Source of the DNA: Achatina immaculata
Taxonomy: Eukaryota; Mollusca; Gastropoda; Stylommatophora; Achatinidae
Direction: 5' to 3'
Assembly (NCBI GenBank): GCA_009760885.1
Contig: CM019704.1
Span: forward strand, 10,438,303-10,502,302
Length of the DNA stretch: 64,000 nt
A model generated the notes under the pieces. It was not told the origin of the DNA. It worked only from the letters and a program-made list of their open reading frames with translations, and made no database searches. Numbering within the stretch: position 1 is the first letter of the stretch; each line of letters starts with the position of its first letter. A program made the position numbers and the translations under genes. Positions 12,241-23,765 of this stretch are shown one piece after another.

Positions 12241-12535
12241 CTCAGTAATGAAGATGGCTGGCTAGTAAAAAGGATTAAACACAGAAAACTTGAATATTTT
12301 GGACATATTAAACGTCATGATAATCTAGAGAAAACCGTCTTGGAAGGCTACATGGTGGGAAAAAGAACGAGAGGAAGACGAAGGCGAAGATGGCTGCAAG
12401 ACATCGTTGATAATCTGCAAATGGATGCATCAGCAGCAGGGCATCTTGCTTACAACCAAGAGGCCTATAGGAGTGCTGTTAGGGAGGCAAAGTTCCGCGA
12501 GGGACATGCAAATGACTGACTGACTGACTCCGTAT
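12241..12535 (+). mobile_element. RTE-like LINE 3' end with intact C-terminal frame
   Basis: One frame is open from 12241 to the TGA at 12517-12519, without an upstream start, and encodes the RTE polyprotein C-terminus: KLEYFGHIKRHDNLEKTVLE, then GKRTRGRRRRRWLQDIV, ending REAKFREGHAND. This pattern (FGH..R...LEK, basic RGR stretch, W..D) is typical of the post-RT region of RTE/BovB-type elements. The stop overlaps a TGACTGACTGACTG tail, the tandem tetranucleotide end expected of this clade. It is a severe 5' truncation. The good frame suggests it is younger than the 5130-6050 copy. Confidence 0.85.
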
Positions 12536-12983
12536 TCTCTTTTGTCGTGATGTTGATGTTGTTTCTCGTCCTAGAGCAGTAGATTCTGCGTTTAATACTT
12601 TCATTCCCTTGTCTTCTCATTTCTTTGTGCTAACTCCTAGGCTGCTTCTACCTACTTTAAACGGACGCTTTACATACACAGACATTAGACTTATAGCTGT
12701 TTCTTAACAGTTAAAGGAAGTACATGAATTTTTCAGTAACATTCTAATTACGTCATGTCTTAGGTCACATATAATCAAATCCTTCTCCCTGACTACCAGA
12801 TGATAGTCAGAAGTGTCAGATATACTTGTATGGATTGGTGCATTTCCATCAGTTACTCACACAGTGATATGGAGCCACACAGCTCACCGTGTCTAGGGAA
12901 GGGGGGGGGGGAAGATAGTGACACACAGAAATAGACTGACGGCCAAGCTGGAGTAAGTTCTAACAGAAAGCTACAGACATTTA

Positions 12984-13229
12984 TCAGACCGCCAGAACAT
13001 TTCCTTGTCTGACACGAGATCCTGACCCCTGCTTGTCATTGTATATAATATTGTAAGGTTCTGTCTGGCCGGATAATGCTGTAACGAAGTAGTGTTCTCT
13101 TATTGGTGCTATCTTATAATTCTGCCACTTGAATCGGTGATAATCTTTGTCTTTTATACGACGACCAGTCGTAGTGGCCGCCACAACATTTGACTTCTTA
13201 CTAGCAATTAAAACCTTATTAATATCCAT
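12984..13229 (-). CDS. Short ORF (81 aa) downstream of an LTR-like sequence
   Basis: The minus-strand ORF starts MDINKVLIASKKSNVVAATT and is hydrophilic and basic. It lies just downstream, on the same strand, of 13250-13880, which is a relative of the 57304-58973 insertion. That position is where the first internal ORF (gag-like) of an LTR retroelement would start. I recognise no domain, and the frame ends at 12984. It may be a truncated gag-like product or chance. Confidence 0.3.
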   Translation of the reverse strand: MDINKVLIASKKSNVVAATTTGRRIKDKDYHRFKWQNYKIAPIREHYFVTALSGQTEPYNIIYNDKQGSGSRVRQGNVLAV

Positions 13230-13249
13230 CGTATTACACTCAGATATTT

Positions 13250-13880
13250 GTTAGACGTTATGGGACATTATCTTCACACACAATCCAGATTTATGTGGTT
13301 TTGAATAGGCTTCACAAATAGTACAATATTCACTTGACTAAGTCCGCTGACTCCATGTAATTATGACAAATAAGGTCACAGATGTATTGTTGACAACATC
13401 ACTTGGAATAAGATGCAGTAGGACATACAGTTCGTTGGTCTGGTCGTTGAAGCACATAATCATTGTTCACAAAATTAAACTCTGCGTTATTTTCTACACC
13501 AGCTGTGACCGAAAATGCCGAACTCTACGCTGCGCTAGATCAACCACCCGTGAACAACTCTATCTCCTGCGTATCTGTTGGCTCTACCTGTCCATCTGTT
13601 CTGATCTGTCTTTGCTCTCCTGTCTGTTTTTCTGTTCTTTTCTTCTTCTCTCCTCTCTATCTTTCCTTTATTTTTTCTTGGTTGCTTTATATATATATAT
13701 ATATCGTAAGTCAATTGTCCAATAGGACACACCTAGATCTTTCTATTGGTCAGCTGGTTGACTACATACTGATTGGACTTCGAGATGAGTCGGTCCACTC
13801 CCTTTGGTCATCTTATTGGTCCGCCGGACTATTCATGTGTGCAAATTGCATCCTATGATTAGCAAATATGCTTCACCTGC
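13250..13880 (-). mobile_element. Copy of an unrecognised LTR-like element (second copy at 57304-58973)
   Basis: Minus-strand similarity to the 57304-58973 insertion occurs in collinear blocks: GGACAATTGACTTACGA is identical in both, CAGCTGACCA lies just before it, a purine-rich tract follows, then TCCAAGTGAT with GACAATACATCT or a one-base variant, then GTGAATAT..TTTGTGAAGCCT. The purine tract here is shorter and holds a (TA)n run at 13689-13704. On the plus strand, 13710-13830 has several ATTGG/CCAAT motifs, which is promoter-like. Confidence 0.6.
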
Positions 13881-14187
13881 CAGTAAGTCTGTTGCGTCAA
13901 ATCCGTCTGTTCAATTTTCTCGCGTGGGTAAACTCTTCTTATCCAGTATCACGTGTTTGTGATACCTGATGGGGAGTATTCTATATCTGTTTACACAGTG
14001 TCTGTCTCTCTGTCTCCATACGGTTTACTGTTAAATCCTTCTAGTTCATACTCAAGGTGTGTTTCCTTAATCTGTCCTATATTATCAGCGTCCATCCTGT
14101 CTAGTATTTCTAAGTATCTACTTAATTCTATCGTAATACTATTAATACCGTGGGAGTGTTCCTCTCCCTTCCGTTCTCAGAACACAT

Positions 14188-14706
14188 CTGTAAATCTGAC
14201 GTTATGCCACACAACAGATGTGTAAGTGTGACGTTATGGCACACAACAACTGTAAGTGTGACGTTATGCCACACAACAAATGTAAGTGTGACGTTATGCC
14301 ACACAACAAATGTAAGTGTGACGTTATGCCACACAACAAATGTAAGTGTGACGTTAGGCCACACAACAAATGTAAGTGTGACGTTATGCCACACAGCAAC
14401 TGTAAATGTGACGTTATGCCACACAACAAATGTAAGTGTGACGTTATGGCACACAACAAATGTAAATGTGACGTTATGGCACACAACAGATGTAAGTGTG
14501 ACGTTATGGCACACAACAAATGTAAGTGTGACGTTATGGCACACAACAAATGTAAGTGTGACGTTATGGCACACAACAAATGTAAGTGTGACGTTATGCC
14601 ACACAACAAATGTAAGTATGACGTTATGGCACACAACAAATGTAAATGTGACGTTATGGCACACAACAAATGTAAGTGTGACGTTATGGCACACGCAACT
14701 GTAAAT
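14188..14706 (+). repeat. Minisatellite, 30-bp unit, about 17 copies
   Basis: Unit: TGTAAGTGTGACGTTATGCC followed by ACACAACAAA, with point variants (GGC/GCC, AAATG/AAGTG). Because 30 is divisible by three, four frames stay open for more than 150 codons (for example the plus-strand decapeptide NVSVTLCHTT). Conservation is at the DNA level, not the protein level. Each unit contains a TGACGT hexamer, the cyclic-AMP-response half-site sequence. Confidence 0.95.
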
Positions 14707-15396
14707 GGTGCCTTGTCTGACGTTATATCTATCTGACTGTGAGCACTGGTTGTCTGCCTAGATTACTATGCATCTCACGGACTGCCACTGTTTGCCAAAC
14801 TGGGACAGGAAACTCAGATGTAGACATTTTCTTCTGGCTAGTATTATTTATTGCTATTATATTATGCTAATTAAAAACTGCAGTAAAACGTTGCGCCTCA
14901 CCGAGTTGTGACAGGCTGTACAAAGCTTTGCTTTCCTGTGGCAGTAATTTAGTTTCCAGAAGTAAATCAGTCGAAATTCACTCGAGTCTGTAAATGAGGC
15001 CCAAAGTGTCTTATTGACACAGTGTGTTACCCCAGACACAGGACGCCGAGCACTACGGGCCAGCTATCAAATACAACATGGCCAGGTCTGTGTAAAGATG
15101 ACACTTTAGCCTGAAGTAGAGAGATCTCACTGTGGCTCTCATTGTCTTGATTCTAGGTGACAGTTGCGTTTACTTGGCCACATGCCCGAACAAACACTTG
15201 TAGTCACCTCTTTCTTCTTCTCGACAGTTGCCCGTTTGCTTGTCTCTTATGTTCTCAGGCTGCTCCCGTCTCTTAGGTAACGTACAAGTACTATGCTGTC
15301 ATTTACTGTTGTCATTCTGTAGATTTGTGTAGGCTGTATTACATGTCAGTTTTCAGTATATATGATGTGTGTGTGTGTGTGTGTGGGGGGGGGGGG
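14707..15396. other. No gene recognised
   Basis: Unique DNA ending in a (TG)n run and a poly-G run (15366-15399) that abut the Helitron homology. Confidence 0.5.
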
Positions 15397-15995
15397 GGGA
15401 AGGCCTGGAGCAGTTTCCAGCAAACCAGGCACACAGATCACTTACAATCTGGACTGTGCACCGTGGGGGTTACATCATCCCTAGGATACCCCTGGGGGTC
15501 GGGTGACATGTACAAATAATCGAAAATGATAGATATTAGTGTCGAATCCATAGTTTTCGGTGTGACTGAGATGAATAGAGGTACTCGCAAGTTCAACCTC
15601 CATCGGCAATTTGGGGGTTGGGGGGGGGTGAGAAGCGATGAAAAATAAAATGTCTAATTGACCGAGATTAGTGTCAAATCCTTAGTGTTTGGGGGTCACC
15701 AAGCTGATTGGTGACAGTCCTGATGACAGTTAAGCCCACTTTTAGTCGAAAAGAAGGAATAGAACTATGTAGAACCGTCTAGACTCTGTAGAATTTTCTA
15801 GAAGGTTGTGGAAATGAATAGAACATTTTAGAACCTTCTAGAAGATTGTGCAACTGAATATACCTATGTAGATCCCTCTAGAAGGCTGTGGAAATGAATA
15901 TAACGTTGTAGAATCGTCTAGAAGGTTGTGGAGATGAATAGAACTTTGTTGATTGGGATAAATAAATACCTGGGGAACGCCGTGTAATCAGCTAG
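15397..15995 (+). mobile_element. Non-autonomous Helitron copy 1
   Basis: It starts within the Helitron 5' region (GGCCTGGAGCAGTTTCCAGC, compare copy 2 at 36902) and runs collinearly to a 3' end reading ACGCCGTGTAATCAGCTAG followed by T. CTAG preceded by a GC-rich imperfect hairpin is the Helitron 3' signature (CTRR). Internal landmarks shared with copy 2: GATATTAGTGTCGAATCCAT, GACCGAGATTAGTGTC, GATTGGTGACAGTCCTGATG. No coding capacity remains. The 5' TC end is missing and replaced by the adjoining (TG)n/poly-G. Confidence 0.8.
15765..15950 (+). promoter_or_regulatory. Heat-shock-element-like repeats inside Helitron copy 1
   Basis: Repeats of about 40 bp contain alternating inverted GAA units, for example GAACCTTCTAGAAG at 15831-15844 and GAATTTTCTAGAAGG at 15791-15805. 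Inverted nGAAn pentamers in continuous phase are the known binding site of heat-shock factor. That they act as promoters is inference only. Confidence 0.5.
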
Positions 15996-16320
15996 TATAC
16001 TTATAAGAAAAAACAGTGGACGCTGTGTTCTTCTGTTGTGAAAGGTAGATTTAGGTGAGAAATGGTTTTAGAATGGCGCTATGAGTTGTTGGCGGAGAAA
16101 GAAAAGAATATCTTTTATTTCCTGGATGTCCAGTAGTTTTGTCAGAGTCATCAGCCTCAGTGCTTGATGTCAGAGTCCAAGCGAGTTAGTAAACTTGGCT
16201 GTGAGTTACATGTAACTTGTCAACAGAAATCGTGACCTTGAACATGACAGGTTTCTGTCTGCAGAGAGCCACTTAGCCTCGTGCACACGCCTCATACGTG
16301 TAGCATGTCACCGAAGAGAG
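15996..16320. other. No gene recognised
   Basis: Unique spacer between the Helitron and the next minisatellite; nothing recognisable. Confidence 0.5.
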
Positions 16321-16729
16321 AGATACAAGTCCCAGTCAGCTGTTCTGTGTAACACTAGAAGATACAAGTCCCAATCAGCTGTTCTGTAACACTAGAAGGT
16401 ACAAGTCCCAGTCAGCTGTTCTGTAACACTAGAAGATACAAGTCCCAGTCAGCTGTTCTGTAACACTAGAAGATACAAGTCCCAGTCAGCTGTTCTGTAG
16501 CACTAGAAGATACAAGTCCCAGTCAGCTGTTCTGTAACACTAGAAGATACAAGTCCCAGTCAACTGTTCTGTAACACTAGAAGATACAAGTCCCAGTCAG
16601 CTGTTCTGTAACACTAGAAGATACAAGTCCCAGTCAGCTGTTCTGTAACACTAGAAGATACAAGTCCCAGTCAGCTGTTCTGTAACACTAGAAGATACAA
16701 GTCCCAGTCAGCTGTTCTGTAACACTAGA
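16321..16729 (+). repeat. Minisatellite, 37-bp unit, 11 copies
   Basis: Unit: AGATACAAGTCCCAGTCAGC followed by TGTTCTGTAACACTAGA. Copies are nearly identical (single changes such as CAACTG, TAGCAC and GGTACAAG), so the array is young or recently homogenised. A partial unit follows at 16738. Confidence 0.97.
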
Positions 16730-16837
16730 CTGCTTCAAGATACAAGTTTCAGTGACTGAAAAATCTGACAAGCCGCATCGGGTAAAATGACCAAGGGAAG
16801 AATTGTGTTTTATGTGAGAAATATGTTACTTTCCTGA

Positions 16838-17417
16838 GTTGCCACATCTTGGCTTCCTAAGAGTGCCACATCTTGGCTTCTTAAGAGTGCCACATCTTGG
16901 CTTCTTAAGAGTGCCACATCTTGGCTTCCTAAGAGTGCCACATCTTGGCTTCTTAAGAGTGCCACATCCTGGGTTCCTAAGAGTGCCACATCTTGGGTTC
17001 CTAAGAGTGCCACATCTTGGCTTCCTAAGAGTGCCACATCTTGGGTTCCTAAGAGTGCCACATCTTGGGTTCCTAAGAGTGCCACATCTTGGCTTCCTAA
17101 GAGTGCCACATCTTGGCTTCCTAAGAGTGCCACATCTTGGCTTCCTAAGAGTGCCACATCTTGGCTTCCTAAGAGTGCCACATCTTGGCTTCCTAAGAGT
17201 GCCACATCTTGGCTTCCTAAGAGTGCCACATCTTGGGTTCCTAAGAGTGCCACATCTTGGGTTCCTAAGAGTGCCACATCTTTGCTTCCTAAGAGTGCCA
17301 CATCCTGGCTTCCTAAGAGTGCCACATCCTGGCTTCCTAAGAGTGCCACATCTTGGGTTCCTAAGAGTGCCACATCTTGGGTTCCTAAGAGTGCCACATC
17401 TTGGCTTCCTATTCCTA
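16838..17417 (+). repeat. Minisatellite, 24-bp unit, 24 copies
   Basis: Unit: GTGCCACATCTTGGCTTCCT followed by AAGA, with GGCTTC/GGGTTC, TTCCT/TTCTT and CTTGG/CCTGG variants. Unit length 24 leaves 8-residue repeats open on both strands for over 200 codons. There is no start context, splice signal or codon-position bias, so these ORFs are by-products. Confidence 0.97.
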
Positions 17418-17504
17418 AGTACAATGAAGAGCGGCTTTTTTTTATCAATATCTGTGGCACTGAGAAGATTATCTCCACCAGATTGTTGAATAGCAGTGTT
17501 TGTT

Positions 17505-18620
17505 GGGGCTAGTTTTCATGTCTCATGGTTGTGTTATTTGATAGAGCTAGTTTTTGTATCTCCCGATTGTGTTATTTGATAGAGCTAGTTTTTGTATCTC
17601 CTGGTTGTGTTATTTGATAGAGCTAGTTTTTTTTATCTCCCGATTGTGTTATTTGATAGAGCTAGTTTTTTTTATCTCCCGATTGTGTTATTTGATAGAG
17701 CTAGTTTTTTTTATCTCCCGATTGTGTTATTTGATAGAGCTAGTTTTTTTTATCTCCCGATTGTGTTATTTGATAGAGCTAGTTTTTTTTATCTCCCGAT
17801 TGTGTTATTTGATAGAGCTAGTTTTTTTTATCTCCCGATTGTGTTATTTGATAGAGCTAGTTTTTGTATCTCCTGGTTGTGTTATTTGATAGAGCTAGTT
17901 TTTTTTATCTCCCGATTGTGTTATTTGATAGAGCTAGTTTTTGTATCTCCTGGTTGTGCTATTTGATAGAGCTAGTTTTTGTATCTCCCGATTGTGTTAT
18001 TTGATAGAGCTAGTTTTTGTATCTCCCGATTGTGTTATTTGATAGAGCTAGTTTTTGTATCTCCTGGTTGTGCTATTTGATAGAGCTAGTTTTTGTATCT
18101 CCTGGTTGTGCTATTTGATAGAGCTAGTTTTTGTATCTCCTGGTTGTGCTATTTGATAGAGCTAGTTTTTGTATCTCCCGATTGTGTTATTTGATAGAGC
18201 TAGTTTTTGTATCTCCTGGTTGTGCTATTTGATAGAGCTAGTTTTTGTATCTCCTGGTTGTGTTATTTGATAGAGCTAGTTTTTGTATCTCCTGACTGTG
18301 TTATTTGATAGAGCTAGTTTTTACATCTCCTGGTTGTGCTGTTTGATAGAGCTAGTTTTTGTATCTCCTGACTGTGTTATTTGATAGAGCTAGTTTTTAC
18401 ATCTCCTGGTTGTGTTATGTGATAGAACTAGTTTTCATGTCTCCCAGTTGTGTATTATTTGGTAGAACTATTGTTTTTCCTGATTGTGTTATTTGATAGA
18501 GCTAGTGTTTACATCTCCTGGTTGTGTTAGGGCTAGTTTTCATATATCCTGGTTGTGTTATTTATTAGGGGTAGTTTTCTTGTCTCCTGGTTATGCTAAT
18601 TGACGGGGCTAGTTTTCATA
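17505..18620 (+). repeat. Minisatellite, 38-bp unit, about 29 copies
   Basis: Unit: TTGTGTTATTTGATAGAGCT followed by AGTTTTTGTATCTCCTGG. Two subtypes are spatially clustered: a T8 form ending ATCTCCCGA (about 17626-17910) and a TTTTTGTATCTCCTGG form with TGCTATTTG (about 17940-18250). The 3' fringe (18400-18620) is degenerate. Clustering of subtypes indicates local unequal exchange or gene conversion. Confidence 0.95.
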
Positions 18621-19020
18621 TGTTATAAATGTATACAAACCTAGTTATGTAAAGAACAATTCCCTAGACAGCTTTGCGGTTGTTTTCGTTGTTTTTCGTC
18701 TGGTAATTTCCCGGTTTTACTGGTCTTGCCCGCACACGGCCAGTTATGTGTGTAAACTTATGACGGGTTGTTATGAGATGTTGACATATAAACTTGACAT
18801 GAAAGAGCTTGTGTTAGAAGTTGGATGTTTTGTAGAAATAATAATGTTTAATTGCTAGTCAGGCAGTTAGGCAGACATGCGTAAACACTGACTGTTATGT
18901 GTCAGGTTGTTGGACGTAGGCCAGCCGTTCCATGTGGCGTAGCTTGTTAGTGCACCTACTCCCAGCTGTTGCGTCGCCAGCACAGACATACCTTAAATAT
19001 GTTGAGCTAAGTGGCCACAC
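18621..19020. other. No gene recognised
   Basis: Unique sequence between the 38-bp array and LINE copy B; the 5' limit of the LINE is uncertain within 18960-19030. Confidence 0.45.
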
Positions 19021-21113
19021 CCCAGTCGCAGGAAAACTAACAGTCAGGCTAAAGACGTTCAAAGTAGCAACTAAAAACAAAGAGCTAGATAGAGAGCTGT
19101 ACGGAAAGATAAAGCAATACAAGAACAATATAGGACCGTAGTACATAATAAATATAATGCTATAGAGAAGATTGAAGCGACTGATGAACAATGGAATATG
19201 CTCAAAGACTCTGTCCAGCAAACATCTATCGAAATCCTACCTCCAAATAAACGACACGCTAAACAGGGGTGGATGACAGAAGAAATTTTGCAACAAAAGG
19301 ATCGGAGAATTCTTAAGGACGATAAAGATGAATATGACAAAATAAAGAAATAAGACACAAACGCAGTGCAGCTAAGGAGGGGCGGCTACATAAGGAATGT
19401 AGTGAAATAGAAACACACAGTGGAAACACAAGAGATGTGTACAGACAAATAAAGGAGTTAACAAACAAAGGACATACCACAAGACTGGTTGCCTGAAGTC
19501 AAAGGAGGGGCGTACAGTAATGGTCAGAAATGAAATAATGGCACAGTGGTGTGAATACATTAGAGAACTCTATCAGGACAATAGAGGCGAGTTAGATATA
19601 CGAAATAATAATGAAGGGCATCACATATTAAAAACAAAAGTGGAAGAAGCCATCAAACACATGAAGAACAACAAAGCACCAGGACCAGATAAAATTACCA
19701 AGGAAGAATTGGAAGCATTAGGAGAGCTTGGCATAGAAATAATTGCCAGATTGTTGAATGATATCTATAACAGTAACTATGTCCCATCAGACCTTTTGCA
19801 GTCAATTTTCATTGCCCTACCAAAGAAACAGGGTGTAGTTGAATGTGAAGACCGTCGAACCATTAAGTTTTATGAGCCATGTTACCAAAATTCTGCTTCG
19901 TATTGTCATGAGAAGAGTCAGGGGCAAACTAAAACTAGAAATCTCTGAAGAAAAGTGCGGCTTCGTCCAAGGAAAAGGCACAAGTATTATAATTTATTTA
20001 TTGAGAACATTGATGGAAAGATCAGTAGAAGTAAAGATAGACCTATACTTATGCTTCATAGACTACTGTAAAGCATTCGATAACACACAGAAATTATAAG
20101 AATGCTAGAAGACATCGGCATAGATGGGAAAGATCTGAAACTCATCAAACACATATACTGGCAGCAATCAGCAGCAATGAAGGTTAAGAACTAAATAGGA
20201 GCATTCCAAGACATAGAATTGGGAGTGAGACAAGGATGTGTTCTGTCTCCTGACCTCTTCTCCTTGTACAGTGAAAACATAATTAGAAATATAGGGAGCT
20301 TGCCAGGAGTATCAGTTGGCGGGTAAAACCTTAACAACTTAAGATATACAGACGACACAATTCTGATTGCTAAAAGTGAAGGGGAGCTACAGGCTCTTCT
20401 GGACGCCGTGGTTCGTGAAAGTCGTAAAGGTCTCACCTGAACAAAAAGAAGACTGAAGTGATGGTCATCTCAAAGAAAAGATTACCACCAAAATGTAGCA
20501 TTACCATCGATGGCACAGAACTGAAACAAGTTGATAGATTCAATTACTTAGGAACAATTGTAACAACTGATGGGAAATGTCACAACGAAATAAAAAGCAG
20601 ACGTGATCAGGCCAAGTCAGCATTCCAGAAAATGAGAAACATCTTGTGCAACAGGTCCATATCAATGGAAACAAGATTCCTAGTACTTAAATGTTACATC
20701 GAGTCAATTTTGTTTTATGGATGTGAAGCATGGTCTATGAATAAGAGAGTACAGCGAAAAATGGAGGCCATGGAGATGTGGTTTATAAGGATGTTGAAGG
20801 TACCATGGACAGTCAAGAAAACCAATGAAGAAGTCTTAAGAGAAGCTGGAGTTAAAAAGCAAATTATAGCAAAGATCAGAGGCAGACAAGCGAGATTTGT
20901 AGGACATTTCCTGAGAAGAGGAAAATTGGAACACATTATGGCAATTGGAAAAATTGAAGGAAGAAGAGACAGAAGAAGACAGAAAGAGAAGTTACTGGAA
21001 GGGCTGTCAGTGTGGCTAGGAAGAAAGTCACCTGTGGATGTCATAATCAAGTCTAAAGACAGGGAATTGTGGAGAGAAATGATCGCCTACGCCACTCGGC
21101 ACGGCACTTGAAT
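19021..21113 (+). mobile_element. Non-LTR retrotransposon copy B (linker, RT and C-terminus), dead
   Basis: This is the longest copy of the copy A family. 19040-19350, in broken frames, encodes the endonuclease-RT linker (KVATKNKELDRELYGKIKQ, KQGWMTEEILQQKDRRIL). 19520-19948 is the RT N-terminal part (NNKAPGPDKITKEELEALG, FIALPKKQGVVECEDRRTI). 19839-20099 continues with EEKCGFVQGKGT and LYLCFIDYCKAFD. 20195-20440 holds [13 protein letters not shown] but the catalytic YADD reads YTDD. 20458-21111 (217 aa, ends in a stop) is the intact post-RT region, ending RHGT. The endonuclease domain is absent. At least five frame breaks. No clear tandem tail at its 3' end, unlike A and C. Confidence 0.9.
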
Positions 21114-22086
21114 TGGCCACCGGAAAATGAACATGACCTGGTGTTACGCACGATCATTGCAGTGGTCTGTGCGTTATATCTTGTCTTATAGGACGCGCTG
21201 CGTTGAGTAGTGTAGTGTCTTCCGTGTACAGCTCATGGTATTTGTTGAGTTTGTCTCTTTGTTTTAGATCACAGTTTATATGGAAGGAGTTTGCTGTTTA
21301 GTGCTAACATAAGTGCTCTTTAACGTTCCTTAAGCGACTGCCGTCATCATCATCATCATTTAGAGATTATTAATCCACATTCATGGCAGCTCTCAAGTTT
21401 TCATTTCTTTGTACATGTTGACAGGTTATGATGGCGGTTCAGTCTGAGCATTTAGTGCAGACTTGTAGACGGAAGTTGAACAAAAAAACCTAATCAGCAA
21501 GTTTTTCCCCGAAACATTATCAAGAGCACGTCATTTATTTCTTGTCTTAAACAATGACTGACATTCTTGTATTTGTTCGTTACTGTTTTCATCAAGTCTA
21601 GCAGCCTGCCACCAGGCCGAGGAGGAGGGGGAGGATGTCTGATACGTCCTCATGTTTCTTCTCTTTACGCTGTCGTTATAGTTGTGTGCTAGAGGTTTCA
21701 GCTGTTGTTTGTACAGTATAACTGCGTTCATCTCGTGATTAAGTGAGAAGAGATCAGCTAGTGAGATGTATCTGCTGTGATCAGCGAGCATTGCGTGCAG
21801 AATCAGGCCAGCCTTGACCAGCCAGACGGTTTAGTCTTACATAGCTCAGCACACAAGTGGAGCATGAACAGTTTTACATTGTAATGTTTTATACTTGACT
21901 ACTTTTATTTATTCATGAATTTTATCATCCCGTGACTGAGACTCAGCGGCCAGATATTACAGACTTAGCGTATTCATGTGTGGCTGTGATTTCTGAGCAT
22001 GGTTTAGCTACAGGCTTTGCTAGAGAATTAAAACGCCGACGACGGTGTGGACTGTTGTAAGGTGTTAGTTAACCGCCTTCGTTATT
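21114..22086. other. No gene recognised
   Basis: Unique DNA with a short CAT run (21343-21359). Nothing with coding character. Confidence 0.5.
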
Positions 22087-22499
22087 TCAGCTTTGTATAA
22101 AGCGGTCCTCGACACGGAGCACTGAACTACATAGACCATAACGGCGACTTGTAAACTCGGTGGTTGTAACTTTCTCATCTGATCTGTGAGTGGAGGACTG
22201 CCGTGCAGTGTTGATGTATTCTTGCTCGTGTGGAGGAGGAGACAGCTTGTACAGCGTTGTCCGAGGCGGTGTTGCTACTGTTGAACTCAGCGCCGAAAGC
22301 ATGTATATCTGCGTCACAGGGTGAGTACTTTGCCATTCTGCTCTCACATATCTTACTGCTTTATGCTTATATTTATCCCAGTGACGGCTGTCACAGTGGC
22401 CACATCTAGTGTGCTCCTTGCAGAGGAACCTGGTATAAACACCTGAAGAGTGCAAGAAAGGAATTGTAAGATCTGTCATCTCTCTCTCTCTCTCTCTCT
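22087..22499 (-). other. Open frame of unknown meaning
   Basis: A minus-strand frame stays open for 149 codons (22536-22087), starting inside the RTE C-terminal relic and passing through a (CT)n tract. It encodes no domain I recognise. Its plus strand shows a possible splice donor (CACAGG|GTGAGT near 22319-22326). Probably a chance ORF. Confidence 0.2.
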
Positions 22500-22640
22500 G
22501 AACCTTAAGTTCCCAGGGCACATGGGGCTTCCGCAAGGGTTTTCCACAAATGCCTGTCCTTTGCCTTTTTTTCTGCTCATGCCCAGGTAAGCCCTAGATT
22601 GCTCAACATCCTCTCTGTTGTTCTGCTCCATGTCTCTTTT
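22500..22640 (-). mobile_element. C-terminal scrap of an RTE-like LINE
   Basis: On the minus strand: GRPKETWSRTTERMLSNLGL, then (after an in-frame stop) AEKKAKDRHLWKTLAEAPCA. The pattern GRP..TW...(L)...G..W..A...A.DR..W is the usual LINE polyprotein C-terminus. About 140 bp remain. It matches the 59330-59450 type better than copies A-C. Confidence 0.7.
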
Positions 22641-23765
22641 GGTCTACCCTTACTTCTGTCATATACTGTACATGTAATTCTGTTGACAGACATATCAGAG
22701 TCACAGTTTATTCTATAGTTTGCTACAGTAGCACAACGAGATAAATAAAGGGAGTGTGAGAACGTCTTTTTCTTTCCAAGCCTTTATCAGTGCTTTTTGT
22801 TTTGAAATCTGCGTCACACAAAATATAACCAGCGCTGTCTGCAAGGAAACTATATTGCTAGAGCATCTTCTTAGTCAGCAGCAGCTCGTAGTAGCACAGA
22901 CAACAGTTTCAGGATGGGTATCCACTAGTTGTTGGCACGGGCATCTGATTTAGTACGTGCTTATAGGTGTCATGGGAGCAGTAGTTACTCAGGTGGAAAC
23001 TAGCACGACTAGGTCAGGTAACGCAATACAGGTAGCAGTAACTGACAGAAGTCGAGCAAGAATGTGTTGTTTTGTGCCTGGTTATGTGTTCTTGCATTTA
23101 GTGCTGCTTTATGGTGCTAAAGAAAAGGCACCATAACACTGAACCTACCTGCACCCAGTAATGCAAACGGCAGGTAACTAGTTCATTATTTGAACTTGTA
23201 AGCCAAGTAGTTTCCCCTCCTCAATACTGGCCGTGTATCGCTAACGTAATTAGTTTACCTAACTCTCAGTCCCTGAAGAAAGTGGAAGAGTTTTGTTTCG
23301 TCTGGCCCAGATAACTGGCATTACACCTGGGGGCGTCTACCTTCTGGCCTTGAGGGAAGAGGTCTGTTTATCGCAGCTTTAAAGATGGATGACAGATGCT
23401 GGTACATACACGTTGGACGGCTGGCGAGCCCACAGACACTGGTAGGACGGGCGTAAGGCTTTTTCAGCGCTACTGCATGGCCATACAAAATGTTGACGTA
23501 AGCGGTCTGCCAGGACGATAGAATGTTCTTGTTTTCATGGAGAACCAGTAGTCTTCCTGTATGTCGCCCATGCGTGTAACCTTGATAAACTTATATCTTA
23601 TCTTATCTTATCTTATATCCTTCCCGTGCCGTTAGACGTCACATAGGGCTCGCAAAGTAGTTCGCCAATTTTTCCTGTCTTCGGCGAGTCTTTCAACCTC
23701 AACAAAGGATTTTATGCCTGTTAACTTGGCCTCTCTTAATAATGTCCTCTTCAGAGTTTCACGCG
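22641..23765. other. Unique sequence with short simple repeats
   Basis: Contains a pentanucleotide (TCTTA)n run near 23590-23612. 23620-23760 looks like antisense degraded LINE DNA but I cannot place it. No gene. Confidence 0.4.

Noticed and set aside
16810..17489. ORFs over 200 aa on both strands with 8-residue repeats
   Set aside because: By-product of a 24-bp minisatellite; both strands are open and there is no splice or start context.
22087..22536. 149-aa minus-strand ORF as a host gene
   Set aside because: It begins inside LINE-derived DNA, passes through a (CT)n tract and has no recognisable domain.
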